NCBI RefSeq assembly: GCF_900100955.1
Contig: NZ_FNCC01000005.1
Span: 372,001 to 436,000 of the forward strand
Length of the DNA: 64,000 nucleotides
DNA from: Lentzea fradiae
GTDB taxonomy: Bacteria > Actinomycetota > Actinomycetes > Mycobacteriales > Pseudonocardiaceae
Reading direction: 5' to 3'
Shown here: piece after piece, positions 1 through 7,504 of the stretch
How positions within the stretch are numbered: the stretch's first letter is position 1
How the letters are laid out: the number at the start of each line of letters is the position of its first letter
Position numbers and translations under genes: made by a program
The notes under the pieces: model-generated
Told to the model about the DNA's origin: nothing
Seen by the model: only the letters and a program-made list of their open reading frames with translations
The model's database searches: none

Positions 1-490
1 GTGGTCGTTCACGTCGGCGACGACGCAGACGTGCCCGTGCTCGCTGTTCAGCGGCGCGACGGTGCCGACGGAGACCTCCTCCGACGACACCAGCCCGTAC
101 GAGCTGGGCGTGAAGTTCACCTCCGGCACCAACGGCCAGATCACCGGGGTGAAGTTCTACAAGGGCGCCGCCAACACCGGCACCCACACCGGGTCGCTCT
201 GGACCGAGGACGGGCAGCGCCTCGCGACCGGCACGTTCACCAACGAGACGGAGACGGGCTGGCAGACGCTCGTGTTCGACCAGCCGGTGCAGATCACGGC
301 CGGGACCACGTACGTGGCCTCGTACACGACCACCGTGGGCCGTTACGCCGTCACGCCGGGATACTTCGGTTCGGTGACCTCGCCGCCGCTGGCAGCCACT
401 GCCTCGGCCGGTGTGTTCACGGCCGGCTCCGGGTTCCCGGCGTCGAGCTACGGCGGCTCCAACTACTGGGTGGACGTGGTCTTCGAGTGA
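1..490 (+). CDS. DUF4082 domain protein, C-terminal part
   Basis: The gene enters from outside the window and is open from base 2, so only its last 162 codons are visible. The fragment begins with the TQTCPCSLF stretch typical of a DUF4082 domain start and continues with the expected ELGVKF, GVKFYK and YVASYTT blocks. DUF4082 is an extracellular beta-sandwich module found in secreted actinobacterial proteins, often repeated or attached to carbohydrate-active or Ig-like domains. Its exact ligand is not established. The visible part ends right after the domain, so this is the C-terminal module of a larger, probably secreted protein. Its stop overlaps the next start (GTGA), tying it to the sugar-tailoring genes that follow. 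Confidence 0.8.
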   Translation, partial: WSFTSATTQTCPCSLFSGATVPTETSSDDTSPYELGVKFTSGTNGQITGVKFYKGAANTGTHTGSLWTEDGQRLATGTFTNETETGWQTLVFDQPVQITAGTTYVASYTTTVGRYAVTPGYFGSVTSPPLAATASAGVFTAGSGFPASSYGGSNYWVDVVFE

Positions 491-1131
491 CCAGACCGTT
501 GCTGCTGATCGGAGCAGGTGGACTCGCCCGCGAGGTGCTCGCGGCGGTCCGCCTCCTCCCGGACGTCTGGAACCCCGTCGGGGCGCTGGACGACTCCGCC
601 GCCCTGCACGGCACCCTGGTCGACGGGGTGCCCGTGCTGGGCGGGCTCGACCGCATCGGTGACCACCCGGACGCGGCCGTCGTGGCGTGCATCGCCAACG
701 CGCGGCGGCCGTTGTCCCGGCTCAACCTGGTGTCCACACTGGACCTGCCGGACGAACGATGGGCGACCGTCGTGCACCCGGCGGCCGTCACGTCCGGCGC
801 TTCCCTGGGCGCCGGAACGGTTCTGCTCGCGGGGGTCGTGATCACGACCCCCCTTTCTGTCGGCCGGCACGTCGTGGCGATGCCGCACGTGCTGATCACC
901 CACGACGACGAGGTGTCGGACGGCGTCACGTTCGCCGGCCGCGCCTCGCTCGGCGGGGGAGTGTTCGTGGGGGAGTCCGCGTACCTGGGACAGGGATCGA
1001 TGGTGCGCGAGGGAGTGAGGATCGGCGCCGGTGCCGTGGTCGGCATGGGCGCCGTCGTCCTGCGGGACGTGCCCGCGGGTCAGACGTGGGCCGGTGTCCC
1101 GGCCCGCCCGTTGCTTGGGGAGAGCGCGTGA
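487..1131 (+). CDS. NeuD/PglD-like sugar O- or N-acetyltransferase
   Basis: The predicted 214-residue protein has two parts. An N-terminal Rossmann-like PglD_N domain starts LLLIGAGGLAREVL and binds the nucleotide sugar in this family. A C-terminal left-handed beta-helix of hexapeptide repeats follows (for example GASLGAGTVLLAGV and IGAGAVVGMGAVVLRDV). This is the NeuD/PglD architecture, which transfers acetyl from acetyl-CoA to an amino or hydroxyl group of an activated sugar. The GTG start overlaps the upstream stop, and its own stop overlaps the aminotransferase start. An aminotransferase-acetyltransferase pair is the usual way to make N-acetylated amino sugars. Whether it O- or N-acetylates cannot be told from sequence. 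Confidence 0.85.
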   Translation: MTRPLLLIGAGGLAREVLAAVRLLPDVWNPVGALDDSAALHGTLVDGVPVLGGLDRIGDHPDAAVVACIANARRPLSRLNLVSTLDLPDERWATVVHPAAVTSGASLGAGTVLLAGVVITTPLSVGRHVVAMPHVLITHDDEVSDGVTFAGRASLGGGVFVGESAYLGQGSMVREGVRIGAGAVVGMGAVVLRDVPAGQTWAGVPARPLLGESA

Positions 1132-2210
1132 TCGAGATTCCGCTGGTGGACCTGCGAGCCCAGCACGAGCAGGTCGCCGACGAGGTGGCCGACGGCTGGG
1201 CGGAGGTGCTCAAGACGACGGCCTTCATCAACGGCCCGCAGGTCGCCAGGTTCGAGTCGGAGTTCGCCGCCTACCAGGAGGTCCCGCACGCCATCGGCGT
1301 CGCCAACGGCACCGACGCCATCGAGCTGGCGCTGCGCGCACTGGGGGTCGGCCACGGCGACGAGGTCGTCCTGCCCGCCAACACGTTCATCGCCACGGCC
1401 GAGGCCGTCGCCCGCTGCGGCGCGACCCCCGTGCTCGTGGACTGCACAGATGACACGCTCCTGATCGACGTCACCCAAGTGTCCTCTGTGGTCACTTCGC
1501 GGACGAAGGCCGTGGTGCCCGTGCACCTCTACGGCCAGGCCGCCCCGGTCGAGCTGCTGCCGCACGGCCTGCCGGTCGTCGAGGACGCCGCCCAGGCCCA
1601 GGGCGCCCGCCGCAACGGCGTCGCCGTCGGCGGCCTCGGCGTGGCCGCCGCGACCTCGTTCTACCCCGGCAAGAACCTCGGTGCGTACGGCGACGGCGGC
1701 GCCGTCCTGACGACGTCCGACGCCGTCAACGAGTCCGTCCGCCTGCTGCGCGAACACGGCTCGCCGCGCAAGTACGAGCACCCGGTCCTCGGCTTCAACA
1801 GCCGCCTCGACACGCTGCAAGCCGTTGTCCTGTCAGCGAAGCTGCGCCGCCTGGAGGGCTGGAACCAGGCCCGCCGCGCCGCCGCCCAGCGCTACACGGA
1901 CATGCTGGCCTCCGTCGAACGCGTCCGCACCCCTGTCGTCATGGACGGCAACCTGCCCGTCTGGCACCTCTACGTCGTGCGCGTCCCCGACCGCGACCGC
2001 GTCCTGTCCGCCCTGCACGCCGCAGGCATCGGCGCGGGCATCCACTACCCGACCCCGCTGCACAAGACGGGCGCCTTCGCGCACCTGTCCGGCTCGTTCC
2101 CCGTCGCCGAGCAGTCGGCCGCGGAACTGCTGTCGCTGCCGCTGTTCCCGGAGATCACCGAGGCACAGCAGACCCGCGTGGTCGAGGCACTGACGGAGGC
2201 CCTGCGATGA
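1128..2210 (+). CDS. DegT/DnrJ/EryC1/StrS family sugar aminotransferase
   Basis: This is a 360-residue PLP-dependent aminotransferase of the DegT/StrS fold. It begins IEIPLVDLRAQ, as WbpE/WlbC-type enzymes do, and contains the cofactor regions GTDAIELAL, DAAQAQGA and SFYPGKNLGAYGDGG. The internal-aldimine lysine is about K182. WbpE-like members convert a UDP-3-keto-hexuronic acid to the 3-amino sugar using glutamate. The GTG start overlaps the upstream acetyltransferase stop and the stop overlaps the next ATG, so the three genes are translationally coupled. The downstream WbpD-like acetyltransferase supports an amino-uronic-acid pathway. The 3-keto substrate would need a WbpB-like dehydrogenase, which is not in this window. 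Confidence 0.9.
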   Translation: MIEIPLVDLRAQHEQVADEVADGWAEVLKTTAFINGPQVARFESEFAAYQEVPHAIGVANGTDAIELALRALGVGHGDEVVLPANTFIATAEAVARCGATPVLVDCTDDTLLIDVTQVSSVVTSRTKAVVPVHLYGQAAPVELLPHGLPVVEDAAQAQGARRNGVAVGGLGVAAATSFYPGKNLGAYGDGGAVLTTSDAVNESVRLLREHGSPRKYEHPVLGFNSRLDTLQAVVLSAKLRRLEGWNQARRAAAQRYTDMLASVERVRTPVVMDGNLPVWHLYVVRVPDRDRVLSALHAAGIGAGIHYPTPLHKTGAFAHLSGSFPVAEQSAAELLSLPLFPEITEAQQTRVVEALTEALR

Positions 2211-2767
2211 CCGGTGTCCGCGTGCACCCGAAGGGCCTGTGCGAGTCCGACGACGTCGGCGACGGCACGCGCGTCTGGGCGTTCGCCCACGTCCTGCCCG
2301 GCGCGCGCATCGGCCGCGACTGCAACATCTGCGACGGCGCGTTCGTCGAGTCGCGGGCGGTGCTGGGCAACAACGTCACGGTCAAGAACGGCACACTCGT
2401 CTTCGACGGCGTCACGTGCGAGGACGACGTCTTCCTCGGCCCGAACGTGCTCTTCACCAACGACCTCCGCCCTCGCGCCCACGTCAAGAAGTCCGGCGAC
2501 GCTCTGGAAACCACCCTGGTCCGCCGTGGCGCCACCCTCGGCGCGGGCACGGTCGTCGTGTGCGGCACCGAGATCGGCGAACACGCCTTCGCCGCGGCCG
2601 GCTCGGTCATCACGCGCTCGGTGCCCGCCCACGCTTTCGTCGCGGGGAACCCGGCCGTCGTGAAGGGCTGGGTCTGCGCGTGCGGCGTCCGTCTGTCCGA
2701 CGACCTCGCGTGCCCCGAGTGCGCCACGCGGCACGAGGAGACACCGGACGGCCTGAAAGCAGTGTGA
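2207..2767 (+). CDS. WbpD/WlbB-like UDP-amino-sugar N-acetyltransferase
   Basis: The 186-residue protein is built mainly of left-handed beta-helix hexapeptide repeats (VWAFAHVLPGARIGRDC, then GATLGAGTVVVCG). It contains the conserved GPNVLFTND segment of the WbpD/WlbB family. These enzymes acetylate the 3-amino group of UDP-2-acetamido-3-amino-2,3-dideoxy-glucuronate, the step after a WbpE-type aminotransferase, and the gene order here matches that. The C-terminal tail carries four cysteines in a CxC...CxxC arrangement, a small zinc-ribbon-like extension seen in many relatives. The ATG overlaps the aminotransferase stop. It is the last gene of this co-directional run, and hairpins follow. Confidence 0.87.
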   Translation: MTGVRVHPKGLCESDDVGDGTRVWAFAHVLPGARIGRDCNICDGAFVESRAVLGNNVTVKNGTLVFDGVTCEDDVFLGPNVLFTNDLRPRAHVKKSGDALETTLVRRGATLGAGTVVVCGTEIGEHAFAAAGSVITRSVPAHAFVAGNPAVVKGWVCACGVRLSDDLACPECATRHEETPDGLKAV

Positions 2768-2850
2768 GGTTCCGTCCGTCCGCTGGCCGACCTACACGCC
2801 CAGGTGTCATCCACCCAGGTGAGCCCAATGCCTCCGCGTGCCCGGCTTTC

Positions 2851-2901
2851 GGTACGCGGGAGCCCCGCGTACCAACAGAGGCCACGCGGGGCCCCCGCGT
2901 G
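2851..2901. repeat. Pair of CGCGGGG-type intergenic palindromes
   Basis: Two perfect hairpins lie side by side between the acetyltransferase and the next gene. The first has 10-base arms GGTACGCGGG/CCCGCGTACC (2851-2860 and 2864-2873). The second has 9-base arms CACGCGGGG/CCCCGCGTG (2883-2891 and 2893-2901). Neither is followed by a T-run. The same core recurs near 4.9 kb and 23.3 kb. They may act as transcription terminators, but the shared sequence suggests a dispersed family. Confidence 0.7.
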
Positions 2902-2990
2902 ACATGAGGGGAACACGAAAGTGGGGCGTTCGTGGAACCGGGGGTCACGGACAGCTCTGCTGGTGACGTGATGATCGAAACCGCGGACGC

Positions 2991-3022
2991 ACCGCCGGAG
3001 ATCGCAGTAAGGTCCCGGCGGT
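2991..3022 (+). promoter_or_regulatory. Hairpin enclosing the start codon of the first paralogue
   Basis: ACCGCCGG (2991-2998) is the exact reverse complement of CCGGCGGT (3015-3022). The right arm includes the first two bases of the GTG start, and the weak AAGG ribosome-binding site sits in the 16-base loop. The same arrangement is repeated before the second paralogue, so it is conserved between the two copies. A translational control role is an inference. Confidence 0.45.
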
Positions 3023-3896
3023 GCATCTACTGACCCCCTCACAACAGGACCGGATGCGGCACCTCGCCCGGCGCAGCCCTGCGTTCATCGGCATGCGGAT
3101 CGTCGTCCACGAGGACCACGTCGAGGTGACGCAGCCCGAGTCGTTGGAGCTCGGGTTCGAGACGCTGTCGGCGACCCTCGCCCGCACCCCCGCCGAGGAC
3201 TGGCCGGACCTCGTCGACGACCACTTCCGCCGCGTGCTCACCCTCGCGACCACCGACACCTCCGACCTCGAAGGTCCCACCGAGTCCGTGCTGCAACACA
3301 CCTACGTGCGGCTCGCCACCACCGACAGCGGGGTGGCGGAGGTGGCGTCCTACGCCGAGGAGATCGTGCCCGGCCTGCTGTGGACGCTCGCCTTCGACCG
3401 GCCGGAGTCCATCTCCGTCATGAAGGACGAGGACGTGCGGCGGCACGGCTTCGAGGAGCTCTGGAACGCCGGCCTGCGGAACCTCTCGCAGGAGCTGCCG
3501 GACCGGTTCATGGAGGCGGGCGGCGTCCACTACCTGCAAGGCTCGGACTACGTCGGTTCGCTCGCCCTGATCCTCCCGTGGGTCGTCGAGACCGTGACCG
3601 GACTGACCGAGATGCCGCACGGCGCACTCGTCGCGATGCCCGCGCGTGACCAGTTCCTCTTCTACGTCATCGGGAACGAAGGCACCGAGGGCGTGCTGGC
3701 GGCGATGGAGGAGATCGGACGTCTCGCCGCCGAGTGCTACTCGGAGAGCGCCTACCAGCTCAGCTCGCGGGTGTACTGGTGGAGCGCGTCCAACGGTTTC
3801 GAAACCGTGGGGCACCACAACGGAACCGGCATGACCACCTACTACTCGGACGACTTCGAGAACGTGCTCTTCGACGTCGGCGTGCGGTTCGGCTGA
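3021..3896 (+). CDS. Protein of unknown function, first of two tandem paralogues
   Basis: This predicted soluble protein has 291 residues, begins at GTG, and has no signal peptide or clear membrane segment. It is closely related to the next gene along its whole length. Both begin MHLLTPSQQ and share GVAE, VAPGLLW/IVPGLLW, HGFEELWNAGL-like, LPWVVETVTG and PHGALV-MPAR blocks. The middle and C-terminal pattern (ELWNAGLRNLS, then a hydrophobic LALILPWVV segment and MPARDQFLF) is loosely reminiscent of DUF1444/YtpQ-type proteins, but I would not assign it by eye. Duplication included about 30 bases of upstream DNA. No enzymatic motif was recognised. Confidence 0.8.
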   Translation: MHLLTPSQQDRMRHLARRSPAFIGMRIVVHEDHVEVTQPESLELGFETLSATLARTPAEDWPDLVDDHFRRVLTLATTDTSDLEGPTESVLQHTYVRLATTDSGVAEVASYAEEIVPGLLWTLAFDRPESISVMKDEDVRRHGFEELWNAGLRNLSQELPDRFMEAGGVHYLQGSDYVGSLALILPWVVETVTGLTEMPHGALVAMPARDQFLFYVIGNEGTEGVLAAMEEIGRLAAECYSESAYQLSSRVYWWSASNGFETVGHHNGTGMTTYYSDDFENVLFDVGVRFG

Positions 3897-3918
3897 CTTC
3901 GGCGAAATCGCGGACGCG

Positions 3919-3948
3919 CCGCCGGAGACGTCAGTAAGGTCCCGGCGG
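3919..3948 (+). promoter_or_regulatory. Hairpin enclosing the start codon of the second paralogue
   Basis: CCGCCGG (3919-3925) pairs with CCGGCGG (3942-3948). The right arm ends on the first base of the GTG start and the AAGG site lies in the loop. This duplicates the arrangement before the neighbouring paralogue. The loop sequence differs slightly while the arms are preserved. Confidence 0.45.
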
Positions 3949-4847
3949 TGCATTTACTGACCCCCTCACAACAGGAACGGATGCGGCACCTCGTCCAGCA
4001 CAGCCCCGCGTTCGAGGACATGCAGATCGTGGTCCACCAGGACCACGTCGAGGTCACCCATCCCGAGCAGTGGGAGTTCGGCTTCGAGTCGCTGGCCCGC
4101 AAACTCGCCGGCAGTCCGGACGAGGAGTGGCCGGATCTCATCGAGGACCACTTCATCGTCCTCATCGCCTTCGCGGAACCCGACCCCGCCGAGCTCTCCA
4201 ACCTCGCCGACCTCCAGGGCCCGACCGAGGACGTGCTCCCGCGCACCTACGTGCGGCTCGCCGCCGCGGACAGCGGGGTGGCGGAGAAGGCGGGCTACGC
4301 CGAGGTGGTCGCACCCGGCCTGCTGTGGGCGTTCGCGTTCGACGGGCCCGAGTACATCTCCGTCATGACGGACAAGCACGTGCGGCAGCACGGTTTCGAG
4401 CAGCTCTGGAACGCCGGCCTGGAGAACCTCTCGCGGGAGCTGCCCGAGGACTTCATGGAGGTCGAGGGCGTTTACTTCGGGCACGGCTCGGTCTACGTCG
4501 GCTCCCTCCCGGTGATCCTCCCGTGGGTCATCGAGACAGTGACCGGAGCCGCCGTCGAGCCGCACGGCGCGCTCGTCTCCATGCCCGCGCGCAACCAGTT
4601 CTTCTTCTACGCCATCCGGAGCTCGAACGCCGCGGGCGTGGATTCGGCGGTGCACGAGATGGCACTCCTCAGCGGCGCCAACTACGAGGACAGCGGCGAG
4701 GAGCGCCAGCTCAGCCCGCTGGTGTACTGGTGGAGCGAGGCGACCGGTTTCCAAGCGGTCGCGCACCACGACGAAACGGGCGCTCACCGCTACTTCCCGG
4801 ACGAACTCCAGAAGGTGCTCTCCGACCTCGGCGTGCCGCAGACCTGA
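3948..4847 (+). CDS. Protein of unknown function, second of two tandem paralogues
   Basis: This 299-residue protein begins at GTG and is a full-length paralogue of the preceding gene. The copies share the N-terminal MHLLTPSQQ stretch and almost all hydrophobic core blocks. It carries a small insertion near residues 78-85 (AELSNLADLQG against a shorter TSDLEG) and a longer segment near residue 240. No signal peptide, membrane helix or catalytic motif is visible. The 51-base gap between copies carries the duplicated start-codon hairpin, so the unit copied was gene plus leader. Acidic composition suggests a soluble cytoplasmic protein. Function is unknown. Confidence 0.8.
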   Translation: MHLLTPSQQERMRHLVQHSPAFEDMQIVVHQDHVEVTHPEQWEFGFESLARKLAGSPDEEWPDLIEDHFIVLIAFAEPDPAELSNLADLQGPTEDVLPRTYVRLAAADSGVAEKAGYAEVVAPGLLWAFAFDGPEYISVMTDKHVRQHGFEQLWNAGLENLSRELPEDFMEVEGVYFGHGSVYVGSLPVILPWVIETVTGAAVEPHGALVSMPARNQFFFYAIRSSNAAGVDSAVHEMALLSGANYEDSGEERQLSPLVYWWSEATGFQAVAHHDETGAHRYFPDELQKVLSDLGVPQT

Positions 4848-4886
4848 CCACCCGATCAGGTGCCGCTACCCCGCTCGCCGTGCCGC

Positions 4887-4936
4887 ACGCGGGGTCTCCG
4901 CGTACGCGTGATTAGTACGCGGGGACCCCGCGTACT
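4887..4936. repeat. CGCGGGG-type intergenic palindromes
   Basis: A perfect 11-base inverted repeat AGTACGCGGGG/CCCCGCGTACT (4914-4924 and 4926-4936) is preceded by a shorter ACGCGG/CCGCGT hairpin (4887-4892 and 4898-4903). The core is the same as in the hairpins near 2.85 kb. They follow the stop of the second paralogue and could terminate transcription, although no T-run is present. Confidence 0.65.
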
Positions 4937-5006
4937 CAGCGGCACCGGACGTTTTCGCCCGAACGAGTAATCGGTTGGAGCCGCTTCAACACCTACCGTC
5001 GCGGAG

Positions 5007-5864
5007 ATGACCGCGATCATCTCCACCGCGTACAGCAGGGACCTGGGCGACGAGCTGCGCAGGCTGCGCGAGACCTGCACGAGGCTGGGCGGCCGTGCGA
5101 TGGCCGCCCAGCTCGGCTGGGACCCCAGCAAGGTGTCGAACATCGAGAACGGCAAGGCCCGCGCCTCCGAGATCGACCTCGCCCAGTACCTCGCGACGTG
5201 CGGCAAGGACCTGGACTACTTGCAAGAGTTCAGCAGCCGCTACCGCCACGCCTTCGAGCCGTACATCGTGCTGGTCAACGACAACCTCCGCACGATCACG
5301 ATGGCTGAGTCGACGGCCACGAAGATCACCTCGTACGACGTCCTGACCGTGCACGGGTTGGTGCAGACGCGGTCTTATACGCGTGCGTTGTTCAGGGAAG
5401 CTGGACGCGTCTCTGAAGATGACATCGATGAGTACGTCGAGCTGCGGATGGGACGGCAGACGATCTGGCGGCGCGTTCACCGCCCGCAGTGCACCTTCTA
5501 CCTGCACGAGTTGGCTCTGCGCGTGCACCCAGGCGATGACGTGGTGATGTGGGAGCAGTGCCGCCGTCTTTTGCATCGCTCACACGTCCTGCGAATCGTG
5601 CCTGCTGATGCCAACGGCGTGGCCATGCGGTCGAAGTGCACGCTGTTCGAGTTCGACAAGGCGGCGCCGGTCGCCTACTGCGAGTCCGACCTGGCCAAAG
5701 TCTTCGCTCAGGACAGCGCGGCGATCGCCGACAGCCGGAAGCAGTTCGAGCGGTTGGATGCAGTGGCCTTGGACGAGGAACGATCTCGGAGCATGCTGAT
5801 GGGGTACGTCAGCCGACTTCGAGGGGACCAGGATGAGTCGCACGTGGCGCAAGAGCAGCTATAG
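5007..5864 (+). CDS. XRE-family regulator with DUF5753 domain
   Basis: The protein has 285 residues. An N-terminal helix-turn-helix (about residues 11-66; LGDELRRLRETC, then LGWDPSKVSNIENGKA) is followed by a DUF5753 domain (about 75-270; YDVLTVHGLVQTRSYTRAL, LHRSHVLRIVP). This two-domain layout is the common actinobacterial Scr1/BldB-associated regulator, almost always next to a DUF397 gene, as here. Such pairs have been compared to toxin-antitoxin or morphogenesis switches. The biochemical role of DUF5753 is not known. GGAG abuts the ATG directly, so the ribosome-binding site is poor. The stop lies 32 bases inside the first DUF397 gene, implying coupling. Confidence 0.9.
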   Translation: MTAIISTAYSRDLGDELRRLRETCTRLGGRAMAAQLGWDPSKVSNIENGKARASEIDLAQYLATCGKDLDYLQEFSSRYRHAFEPYIVLVNDNLRTITMAESTATKITSYDVLTVHGLVQTRSYTRALFREAGRVSEDDIDEYVELRMGRQTIWRRVHRPQCTFYLHELALRVHPGDDVVMWEQCRRLLHRSHVLRIVPADANGVAMRSKCTLFEFDKAAPVAYCESDLAKVFAQDSAAIADSRKQFERLDAVALDEERSRSMLMGYVSRLRGDQDESHVAQEQL

Positions 5865-6003
5865 CGATGGTGACGGCAACGGCGAGTGCGTTGAGGTGTC
5901 GCTGACCCGCGACGCTCTCGTCCGTGACTCCAAGAACCCGTCCGGCGAGGTCCTGGCCTTCTCCACCCCCGCGTGGCAGCGGCTGATCACCTGGCTGAGT
6001 TGA
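5833..6003 (+). CDS. DUF397 domain protein, copy 1
   Basis: This small gene encodes 56 residues beginning MSRTWRKSSYSDGDGNGECV, the hallmark start of DUF397 proteins. It continues with VRDSKNPSGEVLAFS and a WQRLITWLS ending. The ATG is preceded by an AGGGGACCAGG Shine-Dalgarno-like stretch and overlaps the upstream regulator by 32 bases. DUF397 proteins are partners of XRE/DUF5753 regulators in actinomycetes and may bind them. A second, nearly identical copy follows 30 bases downstream. Confidence 0.88.
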   Translation: MSRTWRKSSYSDGDGNGECVEVSLTRDALVRDSKNPSGEVLAFSTPAWQRLITWLS

Positions 6004-6033
6004 CCAATGGCCAGCCGACCCGAGGAGACCAGG

Positions 6034-6204
6034 ATGAACCGGACGTGGCGGAAGAGCAGCTACAGCGGTGGCACGACCGACAGCGACTGCGTCGAGGTGT
6101 CGCTGACCCGCGACGCTCTCGTCCGTGACTCCAAGAACCCGTCCGGCGAGGTCCTGGCCTTCTCCACTCCCGCGTGGCGGCAGCTGATCACCTGGCTGAG
6201 CTGA
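6034..6204 (+). CDS. DUF397 domain protein, copy 2
   Basis: This is a 56-residue duplicate of the preceding gene. It differs only near the N-terminus (MNRTWRKSSYSGGTTDSDCV) and by Gln-Arg order near the end. Over the last hundred or so bases the two genes are almost identical at DNA level, pointing to a recent tandem duplication or ongoing gene conversion. The ATG used here has the same GAGACCAGG leader as copy 1. An in-frame ATG 27 bases upstream is possible but would break the family's usual start. Its 3' end overlaps the convergent polymerase gene by 17 bases. Confidence 0.86.
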   Translation: MNRTWRKSSYSGGTTDSDCVEVSLTRDALVRDSKNPSGEVLAFSTPAWRQLITWLS

Positions 6205-7504
6205 CCAGCTGCCTGGCCTCCTGCCGCGCTATCCGCAGCAACGCCCCCGACACCCCCAGCAGCAGGAACGCCATCCCCGTGGCGACGCTGAAGCTCAGCA
6301 GGTCGAACGTGGCCGCGCCGAGTGCCGACGTCAGCATCGCGCCGACCAGGCACACCGCGATGCCGCGCACGTTCTCGTCCTTGGACAGCGACCGGGCCCG
6401 CAGCGCGGCGAAGATGCCGCCGAGGAACAGCAGCACGAAGGCGAGAAGGCCCAGGTAGCCGTTCTCGATCATCGTGAGCAGGTACTGGTTGTCGAGGATC
6501 GTGTACTTGGACGGCAGGAACGTGCCGAAACCGCGGCCCAGCCACGGGTGTTTGGCGATCTCGATCCACGCGCCGTCGTAGTCCTTGGTGCGGCCCTGGA
6601 ACGACGGGTCGTCCTCGATGTTGGAGAACATCGACGTCACCGTGCCGAACAGGCCCGGCACGACGGCCGAGGCGCCGCCCAGGAACACCGCGCCCACGCC
6701 GAGCAGCGGCAGGCCGCGGCGGCGGGGGAGCAGGAGGCCCAGGACGATGCCCGTGATCACCAGGCCGAGGATCGCCGTGCGGGACAGCGAGAGGATCGAC
6801 ATCAGGCTGAGCAGCGACAGCGCCGCCCACCAGCGGCCGGCCGGTTCGCCGCGGTCGCGGGCCTGGAAGACGAAGTGCGCGGCGAACGGGACGCCCAAGA
6901 CGCAGACCAGGCCGAACTCGATGGGGTGGTTCACCGTGCCCGCCGGGCGGAAGAAGATCGACCGGGACTCCAGCGCCGAGTAGCCGTTGTCCTGCACGCG
7001 CAGGCCGGGCAGCGTCACGTAGGACGCCAGGTCCAGGCCGAGGCCGAACTGGATCAGGCCGATGAACGCGCCGAACGTCAGGCAGCCCACCATGATCTTG
7101 AGCACGCGGCTCAGGCGGTCGGTGGTGCGGACCGCGTCGATCACGAACACCGCCAGCGCCGACATCGCCACGACCCTGATCAGGGCGGAGTCGGACACCG
7201 ACAGCTCGTCGGCGGGCAGGTAGCGGCGGGTCGCCAGGGCGTACGTGCACAGGTGCAGCAGCACGTAGACGGCGAACAGCGTGCGGACGGTGTTGCGGCC
7301 CTTGGCGAGGCCGAGGTTGTCGACGAGGTGCGCGGCGAACCACAGCACCGCCAGGCACAGGGCCACGAACAGCGCGGGTGGCAGCGTGATCGGGACGAAC
7401 GCGATGGTGAACCGGGCGGGGACGACGAGCAGCGCCAGCACGTAGAAGATCACGAGCGTGGCGCCGTCGGCGCGCTGCTGGGTCAGTCGTCTTTCGTCGG
7501 CCAT
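6188..7504 (-). CDS. O-antigen ligase/polymerase (Wzy-like) membrane protein
   Basis: The protein has 438 residues and about ten to eleven hydrophobic membrane segments from residue 15 onward. A large extracytoplasmic loop (about residues 280-345) contains FRPAGTVNHP upstream and the HPWLGRGFGTF motif characteristic of the Wzy_C/O-antigen ligase family. Members polymerise lipid-linked oligosaccharide repeat units outside the membrane or ligate glycan to an acceptor. The gene begins 22 bases inside the Wzz-like gene, so the two are coupled. That pairing favours a polymerase with its chain-length partner. The convergent 3' end overlaps the second DUF397 gene. Confidence 0.85.
   Translation of the reverse strand: MADERRLTQQRADGATLVIFYVLALLVVPARFTIAFVPITLPPALFVALCLAVLWFAAHLVDNLGLAKGRNTVRTLFAVYVLLHLCTYALATRRYLPADELSVSDSALIRVVAMSALAVFVIDAVRTTDRLSRVLKIMVGCLTFGAFIGLIQFGLGLDLASYVTLPGLRVQDNGYSALESRSIFFRPAGTVNHPIEFGLVCVLGVPFAAHFVFQARDRGEPAGRWWAALSLLSLMSILSLSRTAILGLVITGIVLGLLLPRRRGLPLLGVGAVFLGGASAVVPGLFGTVTSMFSNIEDDPSFQGRTKDYDGAWIEIAKHPWLGRGFGTFLPSKYTILDNQYLLTMIENGYLGLLAFVLLFLGGIFAALRARSLSKDENVRGIAVCLVGAMLTSALGAATFDLLSFSVATGMAFLLLGVSGALLRIARQEARQLVSSAR

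Noticed and set aside
5007..6204. Classical type II toxin-antitoxin module
   Set aside because: The regulator plus DUF397 layout has been likened to toxin-antitoxin pairs, but neither product shows a toxin fold. These pairs are numerous in actinomycetes and mostly regulatory.
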